From Austropuccinia psidii (Eukaryota; Basidiomycota; Pucciniomycetes; Pucciniales; Sphaerophragmiaceae), in contig JALGQZ010000004.1 in the NCBI GenBank assembly GCA_023105745.1, positions 9,187,951-9,251,950 of the forward strand: 64,000 nucleotides of DNA, in the 5' to 3' direction. Under the pieces are notes generated by a model, which was not told where the DNA came from, searched no databases, and saw only the letters and a program-made list of their open reading frames with translations. Made by a program: the position numbers and the translations under genes. Below are positions 9,817 to 20,717 of this stretch, one piece after another (the first letter of the stretch is position 1; every line of letters begins with the position of its first letter).

Positions 9817-11236
9817 TGAAGAAGGTGTATATAGGCTAAATACAACTTTTTCTATGTTTGTGACATGGTAAAATAGTTTAAAAAAAGAGTTATAAAGCTT
9901 AAAAGATATTTAATTTAAGATAAAAAGGGCTTTACTATATTGGATATAGTGGTGGTGAGCACTGCTGAAAGCCCTGGGTGCAGCTTTATCTGTTGGGTTA
10001 CAATAATAAAAGACTACAATAATTAAAACTATAATTATACCTGATTATTAACCAAGAGTAAAACTGTTTTTGACAGTTTACTACGTAGTTTATTCAAGAG
10101 CAGGATGAGGAGATGATTTGGCTGTGAAAAGCCCTCCTTTTATCCTGAAATTGGGGTGGAAAGGCTATTAGACCTTTCCACATAGAGGAAGTGAAGATTT
10201 TTCACTCTCCAGGACAGGCTTGTGGTTTGCAAACAACCTGTATAATCTGTATTGGGCTCAGATGTGGTTTTGAAACCACATCTGGGCGGTTTTCACCAAT
10301 ACAGGGTGAAAATTTTCATCTGGGGACCTCACAGCCTGATTCTGACGTGTATGACACATAGAATGCTGTATAAAAACTGTATGGGACCCCAGTATTGACT
10401 GACATATGAGGTATTGAAGTAAAAACATGCTTCTTTGTCTATTTGAAACCTCATATTCATGGTTATGGGATATTATCCCATGGTAAGGCTGTATATGACA
10501 GCAGGTGGGATTTTGACCTTAAAACAGCCATAACTTTGTCAATTCTTGAGATATCAACCTCAAAATTGGTTCTGTGTATAGCCCTGTATGAGCTCTACAC
10601 AATGGTACCTCATTTGGTATGGGTATCATTAAATATGGCAAAGGTATCCCATGTACAAGGTTTTTGTACATTTGCGTGTTTTGGGCAAAAAGCTGTATTG
10701 AGCTTGTTTGCCCCATAACTTCTGCAGTAGTTGAGATATGGGGAAGTGGATGGCATCATCAGATAGCCCTGATTGTGCTCTTTCCAAAAAGACCCCACTT
10801 CAAGTATCTCACACTAAAACTGTAAAAGTTAGATGAGAGGTGAATGTTTTGTTCACCCTTATTTGGTCTGAATTTGACCATAACTCAAGTAATACTGGTG
10901 CTAGCTCAGTTTGGCTAGCACCATTAGATAGCCCTGGCTTAGAGCTTCATTTTGAATACCCATTTGATGGTGTTAAGCATCTCCTTCTAGATTTTAGATG
11001 AGAGGTGAAAATGAAGGTTTATGTTCAGCAATATCTTTGAGCAGGAATAACTTTGTTATTTCTTGTCCTATGGTGATGGGACTTATATTTTCAGGAAGAG
11101 GTGAGTTTCCTCTTTCGTTTGATACCTTTTGAGCTGATTTGGCTCAGTTCCATGTTTTGGTGGTATCTTGGCTATACCATTGGTTTATGGTATTTGGCTG
11201 TCATGCTTGTGCTCTGGTTTTGAGTCACAGGCTGAC
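9817..11236. mobile_element. 1.4 kb non-coding insertion, hairpin-rich with degenerate tandem repeats
   Basis: This block interrupts the LINE between ORF1 and the endonuclease. ACTA stands on both sides (9813-9816 and 11237-11240), which suggests, without proving, a target duplication. It has no coding capacity and does not match the other LTR families in the window. Inside, CCATAAC recurs at 10528, 10713 and 10878, and ATAGCCCTG at 10578, 10763 and 10928. The spacings are 185 then 165 in both cases, so a unit of that size is repeated, with a fainter fourth start at 11045. Perfect inverted repeats are frequent: 12-bp arms at 10259-10270/10273-10284, flanked by 9-bp arms at 10247-10255/10296-10304; 9-bp arms at 10897-10905/10914-10922; 8-bp arms at 10651-10658/10664-10671. 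It may be a solo LTR of another family or a non-autonomous element. Confidence 0.5.
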
Positions 11237-11516
11237 ACTACCCAAAACCATGTAAAGTGAAAACCCACATCCCACAGAAAAATTGATAACACCCACTTTA
11301 TCAGACAACATTGATCAACTACTCACCAATTCTTCTTTAAAACTTCTTTCTTTCAAATCAATTGCCACACTAGATATGACTCCACCCTCAGAGTTCTAAA
11401 CACAGAACTTACACATGTGGCATTGCTTTTACACAAAATGTTGACAAACCCTTATGACTGGCTACTGCACAAACACCAGAGCTGGAACCAGTAAACCCCT
11501 TGTACAACACCAACCA
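11237..11516 (+). pseudogene. LINE ORF2 start: endonuclease N-terminus (broken)
   Basis: The LINE resumes here. The frame reads TLRVLNTELTHVALLLHKM, then LTNPYDWLLHKHQSWN, which corresponds to the opening of the endonuclease domain of Tad1-type LINEs, where an LQN.(N/T)...... segment is followed by a QEPW-type catalytic motif; here that motif is degraded to HKHQSW. An in-frame stop precedes it. The domain is cut at 11516 by the solo LTR and continues at 13291. Confidence 0.6.
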
Positions 11517-13290
11517 TTTAAGGTGTGGATATGAATCTTTGATTGCAAATCAAGTACTTTTCCTGTCCTCAAAATTTGTATAAGGTCAAAATTTGATTAA
11601 AAATAGTATTAGATAGTCTTTCTAAGAGAAAACACACCAAATGTATTGTTTTCAATGTTATAAGTATAAAAAATAAGGTTATAAAGATTTATTGTTTTAC
11701 CAACACTAAAAATTAATACAAAAATACTCTACAAGAGATATTTAAGGCTACAAAAGAAATTTCTTCAAGAGCAATTTCAATTGGAATTAATTGAGAAAAG
11801 AACTGCAAGAAATTAATGAAAGAAGAAAGTATTTAAAAAGATTATTAAAGAGAAAATACATTCAAAAGTGACCAAAGTGAATTTGGAAACACAGTGACAA
11901 AGTTTACAGTGATGAAAAATGCTTTAATTCACTTATGGGATGGTTCAGGGGTAAAAATGATTATAAGAGTTACAAACAATGATTATAATAATTTTTTTAC
12001 ATGTTTAAAAGGTTTCAAATTATTAAGAAAAGGTGGTTGGAATCTTTTATTGATTGGTTTAACAGTGTTTAAACTAACTATAAAAGGAAAAGATTCCAAC
12101 ATGAAGAGAAAAGTGGAGCAAAGAAGGCATTCTTTTATAGCCATCAATTTTCTTACTTCAAAAGTAAAGTTGACTTTTGTCAGTTGTGGAAAAAACTCTG
12201 AAAACAGAAAAGCCAATTATGAAATGATTGAACCCCGGTTTAGACCAAAAAAGGGCTGGTTTTAGCAACTTTAGACCCTTATGTGAGCCATTACTATAGT
12301 AATACCTGGTCTAGAGACTTCAAAACACGTCAGAATGTGTTTAAGAGACGCAGAAACCAGTTAAAACTGTTTTTACTAAGATTTTTTCAACTTAAGGGTA
12401 ATTTTACCCTCTTGGCAACAATTAAAACTGCCCTGGTTGGTATCAAAACCTCATCATCAATTGAGTCACAGACCCTGTGACTCAATTCCAGGCCAAAATT
12501 GATTAACTTTTGCATGGATTTTGACATCTCTGCCTGTCAGAAAGGATTTTGGGGGTCTAGCTTCCCCTTGGAGCTAGAGTTGCTTTCCCCCCAAAATTAA
12601 TCTTTCCAATTTATTTTTCCTTCAAATCCTCATCATGTATCATACTTGTAATTTACATATGTAATTCAATTGAGTTTTACAGTACACTTACTGTAATAAT
12701 TAGCACCTCATATGTAAATTACAGCTCACTTATGTAATACAAGTGCACATTTTGACAATTAAATTGAAAATACTTCGATTCCTCATAACTTCTAAACTAC
12801 ACACAACACCTCAATTTTAACACAAAAATTCATGGTTAACACCATATGTGATGTGAGTTAATTTAAGGTTCTGAGGAGTTTCAAATTTTGTACAGAAAAT
12901 GCTAAAAACATAAGTTAAGCTTATTTAGAGTTGAGTTACATAATTTTTACCTAGAGGTGACCCCACCTTATTTTTTATGAGGAATCCAATGGTGAAATGA
13001 TTTTAATATGTTTATTTTTTGGATAAAAAGTTATGACAATTTTCATTTAACTTTTTTCCAAAAATATGTCAATTTTGATATTTTTGTTGAAAATTCATTT
13101 TTACTTAATTTGTTCAAAAAAATCTAATTTTATTGTTAAATTATAATTAAATTTTTATTTTTATATATAAATTTATATTTATATTTGATTTTTATTTTGA
13201 TAATATGAATAAATTCATTCTATTTATATTTATATCTTATTTTACTATTTGTGGTCTTTTGGGTATGAGAAAATACCTCTAAGGCACACA
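11517..13290 (-). mobile_element. Solo LTR, family E copy 1
   Basis: This 1774-bp block matches the block at 60542-62370 in inverted orientation over its full length, including the starts (ATTTAAGGTGTGGATATG here; TGTAAGGTGTGGATATG on the minus strand there), the GTGAATTTGGAAACACAGTGAC segment, the ACTCAATTGA segment and the ending CCTCTAAGGCACACA. The first G of TG has become T. Flanks AACCA (11512-11516) and AACTA (13291-13295) match at 4 of 5 bases, a probable TSD. No gag-pol is attached. Orientation is set by analogy with the gypsy LTRs, which read TGTAAGG on the left when the element is on the minus strand. Confidence 0.85.
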
Positions 13291-16200
13291 AACTAACAGC
13301 AACAAAAGACCCAGAGCCTGCATCTACATCAAGAAGTCCATCCCCAACCACCAGATACATTCTGTCCTGGAAAACCACAGCCTTCTATGTTGGACCACCA
13401 TCAGTGACCTACACCCCACAATACCAAAAATAACACTATTGTCAATGTACAACACCCCCACCAAGCATATTGATTGTCACTCCTTCAAACCTGGCTCAAC
13501 AACACATCCAGATAAGAAGCCCCACCATCATCATGATTGACTTGAACTTACACCACCATGAATTCCGACAACTGATAAAAATGTGTGGGACAAAAGGCTT
13601 CACTCTCATATTGCCCAAGTATATCCCTACTTTCATGGGCCTCACCAGACAACCTACAAAAATTGACCTCACATTTGGCAACCAAATTGCCTGCCACCCT
13701 TTTCCAATAACCTTGACAAGGATTAAAAACCATGGGTCCAACCACCAGCCAATAATAACCAGTATATCCCCCCAGATCCAAACCTTACATGTCAAGAAAA
13801 ACATCTATCCATTGCATTAGAAAAACTAGACCAAAAACTATTCCTCTCAAATCTTCAAGAAAAACTAAACACTAACACCTCTCCCCCTGTAGGTCCAAAC
13901 ACATCATCCATTGATCATGCAAAAGAAGAGATCACAAAAGCAGTAAGTACAGCCTTTGAAGCACAGGGTAAGTGTGTGAATAGCAACTACAATTGGATGA
14001 AATCATGGTGGAACACCAAAGTACTAAACCCATTGGTCAGAGAAAGAAACCCAGAAAGACAAGACATGCTCAAAACCAGATCACCAGAATGAAAACAACA
14101 GTACTTCCACCACCAGGAAGTCTTCCAGAAGAAAGTTTGGGAACTTAAGAAATAACACTGGAGAAGATTCTTAGCTGATAAATGGCCAGAACACACATTC
14201 CAAGCATACAAATTCACCAAAGAACAATAAACCAAAAAAATCAGTGCACTCAAAGATTCAGATGGCCACTTGATCACAGAAGTGTCCAAAAAAGCAACAA
14301 TCCTATTTAAAGGCATGTCAATTATACAAACTTCTGCTGACCTAGATGACATACCTCTGCATCACACCCCCGCCACCCTTACCCTTCCTGACCATCACAG
14401 AGGAGGAAATAGGTAGAGAAATCAACAAACTCCCCAACATAAAAGCAGCAGGGCCCAACTCAATACCAAAAAAACCCGTCAATGCAGCCAACAAGATGTT
14501 GACCCCCAACCTCTTGACCCTGGTCAACTCATGCCTAACAATTCACCATTTCCCCCCTCAGTGGAAACAAGAACTCACTGTAATAATCAAGAAAGAATCT
14601 AAAAAGGACTATATCAACCAATAGCACTCCTGAACACATCAGGTAAATTCTTTTAAAAGATAGTTAATAACCAACTGACATAATGAGCAGAAGAAACCAA
14701 GTCCCTAAACCCGGGACATGTAGGTGGTCAACCAGGGAAAAGTATCAATGATGCCTTCACCATGCTCTCAACATGAACACACCAAAAATGCAGAGAGAAA
14801 AAAAAGTTGTAGGAGCTTCCTCAGATGTAAAATTGGCATATCCCACAGTATAAAAGGAGAGACTAATTCACTCCTAGAAAGAAAAACAGTTCCCCCCATA
14901 CCTTTGCCTGATCATTTATTCCCTCCACACTAACAGAACCACAAGACTCAACCTAGAGCAATATATTTCTCAAAAATTCCCCATCCCAAAAGGCCTACCA
15001 CAATGATCACCTCTCTCAGTAACCCTTTACCTATTCAACAACTCCAGGCTCCTCCTCCCAGGACACCCCACCCTACCTAAGGATTCAATATAAATAGCAT
15101 ATGTAGATGATGTGACATACCTAATGGCTGCAACATCACTTTACAAGGGGCTGGAAGTTCTAGAAAGAGCACTAGCCAGCTCACAAAACTGGAAGTAAGA
15201 AAGGGAGCCATTCTTGACCAGAAAAAGACTAACCTAATGCTTTTCACCAAACAAAAGATCACAGCACCCCCAATACAGGGAGGTGACCAAACACTAAGCT
15301 TCCAAAAAAAGTGAAATGGCTGGGAATAACCCTCACACCAATCCTCACCTTTGGAAAACACCCAAAGAACCTCAAACAATGCTTTAATAGCACGATTGCA
15401 CAGCTCACCAGAATAATATGCCCAACATTTAAGTTCAGCCAAAGAAGAAGCAAGAATACTGGTGTCAACCATCCTAAGTACACAAATCCTCCATGGCAGC
15501 ATCCTGTGGTACACCACAAAAATAAGAACACTGTCACCAAACTTCTAAACATGTGGCAACACACAGCCACCCACCTAAGCACAGGAATGATGAGACAAGC
15601 TCCCATCATCTTCCTTAAACACGACAGTAATTTACCATACTTCACCAACCAACACATTAAGCTAACACACAAAAACATCCACAACAAACTTACAGCCCCA
15701 AAAGAAGACCCCGTGGCCAAAATGATACATAATGAACTCCTCTCAGCATCACCATCCCACCCCTCCCCCTTAAGCTTAATGTTGAACAAAGAGGACCTGC
15801 TGAAAATCCACCAAACAAGAAGGAAAACAATACTCACACTACCAAACCTCCCATGGGCCAAACCATTAGCCCTGATCAACAACATATCTCTTACCAAAGA
15901 GAAAGCCAAATGAATACTACGAGGCCAAGTAGAGGAATAAATCTATAAAGGCACTCTGGTCTTCTTTTCAGAGGGCTCACTCCTAACCTGAGTGGGAGGG
16001 GGAGAGGCTGCAACCCTGGTGAGCACCAGAAAAGAGATAAGAGCCTATTTCGGAAAAGACATCCTTATAGAAAACTTTGAAGCTGAACTAATGGCCCTGA
16101 TTCTATGCCAGGAAGTAATTCAAAATCACATTAAAACACACGGGAACCCCACATCAGCAGCGTTTTTTTTCAGACAACCAAATGGCCCTATCAAGTGCAG

Positions 16201-16660
16201 AACTCCCAAAGAAAAAAACAGACGCCAAACACTTACAAATACAACTCTGCACCAACCTACAGTGCGGGTTCAACCTGTTCCCCAGGACAAGTCAGAACAC
16301 CAGAAAATGAAAGAGCTGACAAACTGGCCAAACTAGCTGCATAATCACAATTGAAATCACACCATAAGCATCTCCAAGTTAAAGCAGACGACAAAGACAT
16401 CTCTCAAAGACAATCCCCTCACTCACAAAGAAATGGCCTGAATGAAATTCAAAACCCCACCCAAACTTATCAACACAGCATTAGACCTCCTAGAAAAAGG
16501 CCCGGCGGCCACAATCCACCAACTCCGATCAAACCACGTGCCACTGAATGATTACCTACATCGAAAAAAAAGAGCAGACTCACCAACCTGCCAACACTGC
16601 AACGAACGAGAAACACCATTCCAATACCTAATCAAATGGCCTTCCTTCAGCAACTAACAA
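13291..16660 (+). pseudogene. LINE ORF2 remainder: endonuclease, RT, RNase H (broken)
   Basis: After the solo LTR the endonuclease C-terminus can be read in pieces (RPRACIYIKKSIPNHQIHSV near 13309; then SMYNTPTK, and a decayed HHHD segment near 13540). RT starts about 14346 with ITEEEIGREINKLPNIKAAG, then LLTLVNSCLTIHHFPPQWKQ. The catalytic box is intact (AYVDDVTY at 15098-15121) but lies among frameshifts. The thumb and linker are open from 15311 to 15913 (KWLGITLTPILTFGKH and further). RNase H follows near 15960: FFSEGSLLT has Glu where the first catalytic Asp of FTDGS is expected, and later NFEAELMALILCQEV (16073-16117). The C-terminal CCHC-like motif (CQHCNERETPFQYLIKW, near 16590) has lost its His and last Cys. 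Confidence 0.8.
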
Positions 16661-17465
16661 AACAAATTCACTCAAAAAATAACAAAACACCAAATCAAAT
16701 TAAGCCCTAAGAGCCTCAAATCAGTACTAGAATCCCCTCTTTCTTTTCCCTTATTATCCCAATACATAATCAACACTGGCAGATTACAACACATACGCAC
16801 TTACTCTTCACTACCTACCAATACTCTCTTACACAACTCCCTCCTGAACTTCAACACCCTAATATTTTTCCCTATTTCTCTTTTTTCTTTACTCCTTTTA
16901 TTATTTTTCTTCTCATCCCCTTAGCTCTCAGTTGTTTCCCCTCCCTCATCTGTTACACCTGTTTAAACTTATCTCCACTCATTTGTAGCACAAATCCCTC
17001 CACACCTCACAACACAATGAAAACCACAACAGGCTAGCTTGAGAATTGGGCCAACACCCCCCAAAATCTGAGGGTTGAAAGAGACAAACCTCTACACCCA
17101 AGAACAAGACCGGACTGACCACGTAGCACAACCTCCTACAATAAACTTAAGCCCACAAAACAAACTAGCAAACTCCACTCGAATTGATGGCTCAAGTGGG
17201 GGGAAAACCCCCGCAAAACCCCTCTATGGCGGGATGACCTAAGGAGTGCTGCCGCAAAATATTCTCAAGTGACGCCTGCCCAACATGACAGAAACAATAA
17301 CTCACAACACCTATGAATGCGGGATCCAGCCAACATTTATAGCCACTCAACAGGGACCCTCAGTGCTTTTAATTGTATATAGCAATCTGAAATTATTGTA
17401 CATAGTTTACAGTGTGGTATGTGAAATAAATAATATTTTAAAAAAAATAAAATAAAAAAGATACC
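16661..17465 (+). other. LINE 3' untranslated region and A-rich tail
   Basis: C/A-rich sequence continues past ORF2 with no coding frame, then ends in AT-rich sequence with an A-rich tail (about 17425-17460). A minus-strand open frame crosses 17337-17681, but it spans the junction and has no recognisable motif. The LINE end could lie at about 17335 or at the A-tail. Confidence 0.5.
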
Positions 17466-18295
17466 GCCAAATGCGGCTTGCCTTTTTTCAAAATGAGATA
17501 ATCTTATTTTGTGATATCGCACGGCCAAATTCAGAAAAGATTGACTCCCCCTAATGTTGTAAGCATGCAATTGTTCAGCCAATATATTGTGCACAACGCT
17601 GTATATATGTGGAAAGTTTCTTTCCAAATAATACAGGGTTGCACAGACTTTATTTTTTTTGAAATGGTCAAAGTAGCACATTATTTATTGGCATAATTTC
17701 TTTTTGAAATGTATGCTAACTCTCACAGAGTGCAGTAATTCTACAAAACAAATACTGTATAATCACAAAATTCTATTGCTAATCCTGCTAATGCGGTTAA
17801 TCAAATTTTATTTTTGTAATTAAATGCCAAAAAAGGAAAAATTCATAAAGAATTGATACAATGAAAAACTATTGAGCTAAGTTTTATTGCATAATGATTC
17901 TGCCATCTGGGAGGTGATCCATTATTGTTGATTAAAAACTGAATTTGCTAAATAATCATGAAGAGTAAAGAATTAAGAGATTGAGGAAGTAGGTTGTTAT
18001 ATTCTCCAATAATTAAAGCTCCTAATTATCTAATCTCTATAGCTTTTTAGTGTTTTGTTACATAATATTTAATGTTTGTCAATAAATTCTCAATTTGTTC
18101 GAGATCCAGAAGGTATACAGAAAATTCCAGCTTCTAAATTTTCTTTTCCTGTTGCCAATTTTTCAAAGATCTTGCTGTTTGAATGGTGACACTATCCTCC
18201 ATCATTTCTATAAAATGATTACCCCATATATGTGATACATTGACATATGTCTGATGAATGGTAGAGGGTGGGTTAATATACTTTTTCAATTAACC
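17466..18295. other. Non-coding AT-rich spacer
   Basis: Between the LINE tail and the Copia-1 LTR I see no gene, RNA or repeat that I can name. It may be original target DNA or an eroded element. Confidence 0.4.
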
Positions 18296-18860
18296 AATAA
18301 GAATTAAGAGGGCCATTTAAAAAAAGGGTGCCTTGGTGGACCCAACAAGATTTGTCAAAGAAATTATCTTCCCAGTTCCAAATCATCTCATGTATATACC
18401 ATTCCCAGAATTAGATACCAGACAAATTACCTTATTTATCCTCTATCAAAGGCGCCCTAGTTCCTTTAGACAGAGTACCTACCCTTTTAGTCTTTAACCT
18501 CAATGTTTGTTTTAAATTTGTCTAGACATGAATGATATTTACTATAAAATAGAAAAAAATCTCTTGATGTTCCTCTCTTTTTTCTCCAACTTGATCTATT
18601 TCCTATCTCCTGTTTCCAGATTCGCTGTGTTCCTCTCTGTGCCTGACTTCCATTGGCTCCTTAGACTTACCTCTTCCTGCCCTCCTAAAGGCTCTACATG
18701 TATCTTTGTTTCATCTTTTTTTACTCTTGAAATTCATCCTTATCTTGTTCTGCTTACAATCTCCTGTTTCCAGTTCTGCTGCATTCATCTCTGTCCCTGA
18801 CTTCAGTTGGCTCTTTAGACTTACATATTCCTGCCCTCCTAAAGATTGAAAGTCTGGAGT
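18296..18860 (+). repeat. Copia-1 5' LTR with internal duplication
   Basis: The start (AATAAGAATTAAGAGGG) corresponds to the Copia-3 LTR start (TGTGAGAATTAAGGG). The 3' part carries the same block as Copia-3 (GGCTC, CAGACT/TAGACTTAC, CCTGCC, CTCCTAAAG). That block is present twice, at 18606-18690 and 18760-18845, a tandem duplication with a period of 154 bp. Both LTR ends are approximate because the terminal bases have decayed. Confidence 0.62.
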
Positions 18861-18895
18861 CTCTTTATTTTTGTAATTAAATAGATCCTACACCT

Positions 18896-19449
18896 ATGAA
18901 TATGAAAAATAAAAACTTTGAACTTCCAGAAAATCTAAAGCTTACCAGCACCAACTATCTAGAATGGACGCCTTAGATGAAAAATATCCTCATACTCTTT
19001 GGCTATTATCATTTAAATAAAAATACTGAAACAGAGGAGGAAACTTAATTATCAGATAAAATCGATCCTCAAAAAAAAAAAAAAAGCACTGGCTATTCTA
19101 TGTCTTAACTTCAGCGTTAGATTGGCTAGTCAGTTCTCTCTTGAGTGCTCTGAAGACCCTCACTTATTCTGTGAAGCCATAGACAAACGCTTTTCTCCCA
19201 AGACTATACAATACCAAACCCATTACCTTAGTGAGATCTTTGCCTATGTCTTATCAACTTGCATAATAGAAGACAATATCAAAAAAATCATAGATGTCAC
19301 TCGAAATTGATGCAGAATCATTGATGACTCTACCACCAAACCATCTATTATAATTGATTCAATGATTTCAATGTGGGTTATCATCAATTTACCACCCCAC
19401 CTCAAAGTCATCGGCAAAATCTTCTGAAAAGAATTTTGTGCTTCCAAAA
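18896..19449 (+). pseudogene. Copia-1 gag, N-terminal part (broken)
   Basis: From the ATG at 18896 the frame reads MKNKNFELPENLKLTSTNYL followed by EW, the usual copia gag opening (bind the tract, 'L.G..NY..W'). It then meets stops near 18974 and 19050 and an A-run near 19070, and continues LASQFSLECSEDPHLFCEAI (19122 onward) and STTKPSIIIDSMISMWVIIN (19320-19390). It stops where the Copia-2 LTR begins. The rest resumes at 50644. Confidence 0.7.
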
Positions 19450-19758
19450 TGTCAAATTATGTCAGCTGAAGCAGTCTTTACTTATAAAAAGGCCAGAAAA
19501 GTCCTTAGCCGTAGCTTCGACTGATCTAGTCTTCTTCTTTGTCTTAGTTTCCTAGGTTAGACTATTCCTTGTATCTAGTCAATTATTCTTTGTATCTGGT
19601 TAATGTCTTGTTTTAGTTATGTTGTAACTAATTACTCACCTGAGAAGTTTTTGGGAGTAATAAGTCGTCATTTCTCATAAATAGTAATCCTCTCTCTGTT
19701 TTTTTGTGATCTCTCTTATCTTTGACGACTATTACTTCTTCTTATCCAAAATTTCTCA
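19450..19758 (+). repeat. Copia-2 5' LTR
   Basis: 309 bp from TGTCAAATTATG to TTTCTCA. It aligns along its length with 50265-50551 (shared CTTATAAAAAG, GTCTTCTTCTTTGTCTTAG, ATTATTCTTTGTAT, GGGAGTAA and GACTATTACTTCTTCTTATC). CTTATAAAAAG is a possible TATA element. Confidence 0.82.
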
Positions 19759-19820
19759 GGCGATGGGACAAGTGTTCTGCTGTTTCTTATATCAAAGATT
19801 ATCCTATTACTATTATAATC

Positions 19821-20717
19821 ATGAATAAAAAGAACTCAGACTCCTCTTGTAATGAATAACCTATCCTCCAGGTTCCTTCAAGTCAAATGCAACAAGGGGT
19901 TTCTAATCATCTTCAGTTAAGAACTCCAACTCCCTCATATAAGCGACTACAATCAAATCTTATAAGAGATCTCACAACCAGAAGTCTGGCTGAAGCTCTA
20001 GATAAAAAACACATGGATCCTTTAAGTTTAAAAAATCATTCTAAATGGAGTAATAAGGTGAAAATTGAACTCACCATCAAAAACATCAACATATTCTTGA
20101 AGGCTTATTGGATAAGTTCTCTTCCCAATAAAGCACCAGAGGAAGAGGTGGAATTATTTCAAGATATTTTCTGACAAATTTAATTCTGGCTAGGTAACAC
20201 ACTTGATCGAAAGAGCTATGACAAGTTCTTTGATGATGACCAAGAAAATTACAATGAAGCCGCTCTTTGACTTAATATTCAAGACATCTACGCTTCTTTG
20301 TCAGTCAAAAACTGTGTAAAAGCTATGACTAAGCTCTTTGGAATGAAGATAGAAAATGGAATGGGTTCAAATTCTATTATAGAGATACGTCATAAGTCTA
20401 ACATTCTTGAATCAATGGGACAGAACCTATTTGAAGAGAATACTATGTATTTTATGCTGGCTTTTTATTATCTGCGAAACCTTCCCACTTCTTTGTCTTT
20501 TGTAAAGAACAAGATATATCAAGAAATCTAGATATCAAAGCATGTTCATGCAGTTGAAAGCCTACCATCAGATATAGAGCTAGCTCTTGCTAGGAATCAA
20601 GAACTATCAATATGCAAAGGGCAGTCTCTTTGTCTTGGTGAAAGAAGAATACAATGTAAAAACGGGAAGAATTCTACTGCAGCTCCTAATTCAGAAGATC
20701 AATTTTTCCAACTTCAT
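19821..20717 (+). pseudogene. Copia-2 gag (broken)
   Basis: Starting at ATG 19821 and passing a stop near 19857, the frame reads LIRDLTTRSLAEALDKKHMD and SKWSNKVKIELTIKNINIFL (19950-20100), the substrate-like N-terminal gag helices. Later pieces are KAMTKLFGMKIENGMGSNSI (20320 onward) and LNLPTSL-type ends. It is cut at 20717 by Gypsy-1 and continues at 33145 with remains of the zinc knuckle (YCIGKESKKH) before protease. Confidence 0.62.

Larger units (their letters stand above)
8356..17465 (+). mobile_element. Tad1-like LINE with RNase H (dead, twice interrupted)
   Basis: A non-LTR retrotransposon on the plus strand. ORF1 is a gag-like protein with zinc knuckles (8527-9816). ORF2 holds an apurinic-type endonuclease (11237-11516 plus 13291-13830), reverse transcriptase (14346-15500), RNase H (15950-16330) and a C-terminal Cys/His motif (16560-16650). 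The 3' region ends in an A-rich tail near 17430-17460. The body is C/A-rich and T/G-poor on this strand, unlike the AT-balanced LTR elements around it. Two later insertions (9817-11236 and 11517-13290) split it. Both ORFs carry many stops and frameshifts. The exact 5' end is not defined. Confidence 0.85.

Noticed and set aside
10443..10825. Overlapping open frames on both strands up to 91 codons
   Set aside because: They lie in the hairpin-rich tandem-repeat block, have no motif, and follow the repeat rather than a protein pattern.
13496..13804. Minus-strand frame of 102 codons with many Trp and Gly
   Set aside because: Antisense to the LINE endonuclease; composition is that of a complemented C/A-rich strand.
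15259..15909. 216-codon minus-strand open frame
   Set aside because: It is antisense to the LINE RT and RNase H region, whose plus-strand frame has family motifs. C/A-rich sense strands produce long hydrophobic antisense frames.
17337..17681. 114-codon minus-strand open frame
   Set aside because: Spans the LINE tail and flank, includes A/T runs read as Phe/Lys, and shows no known motif.
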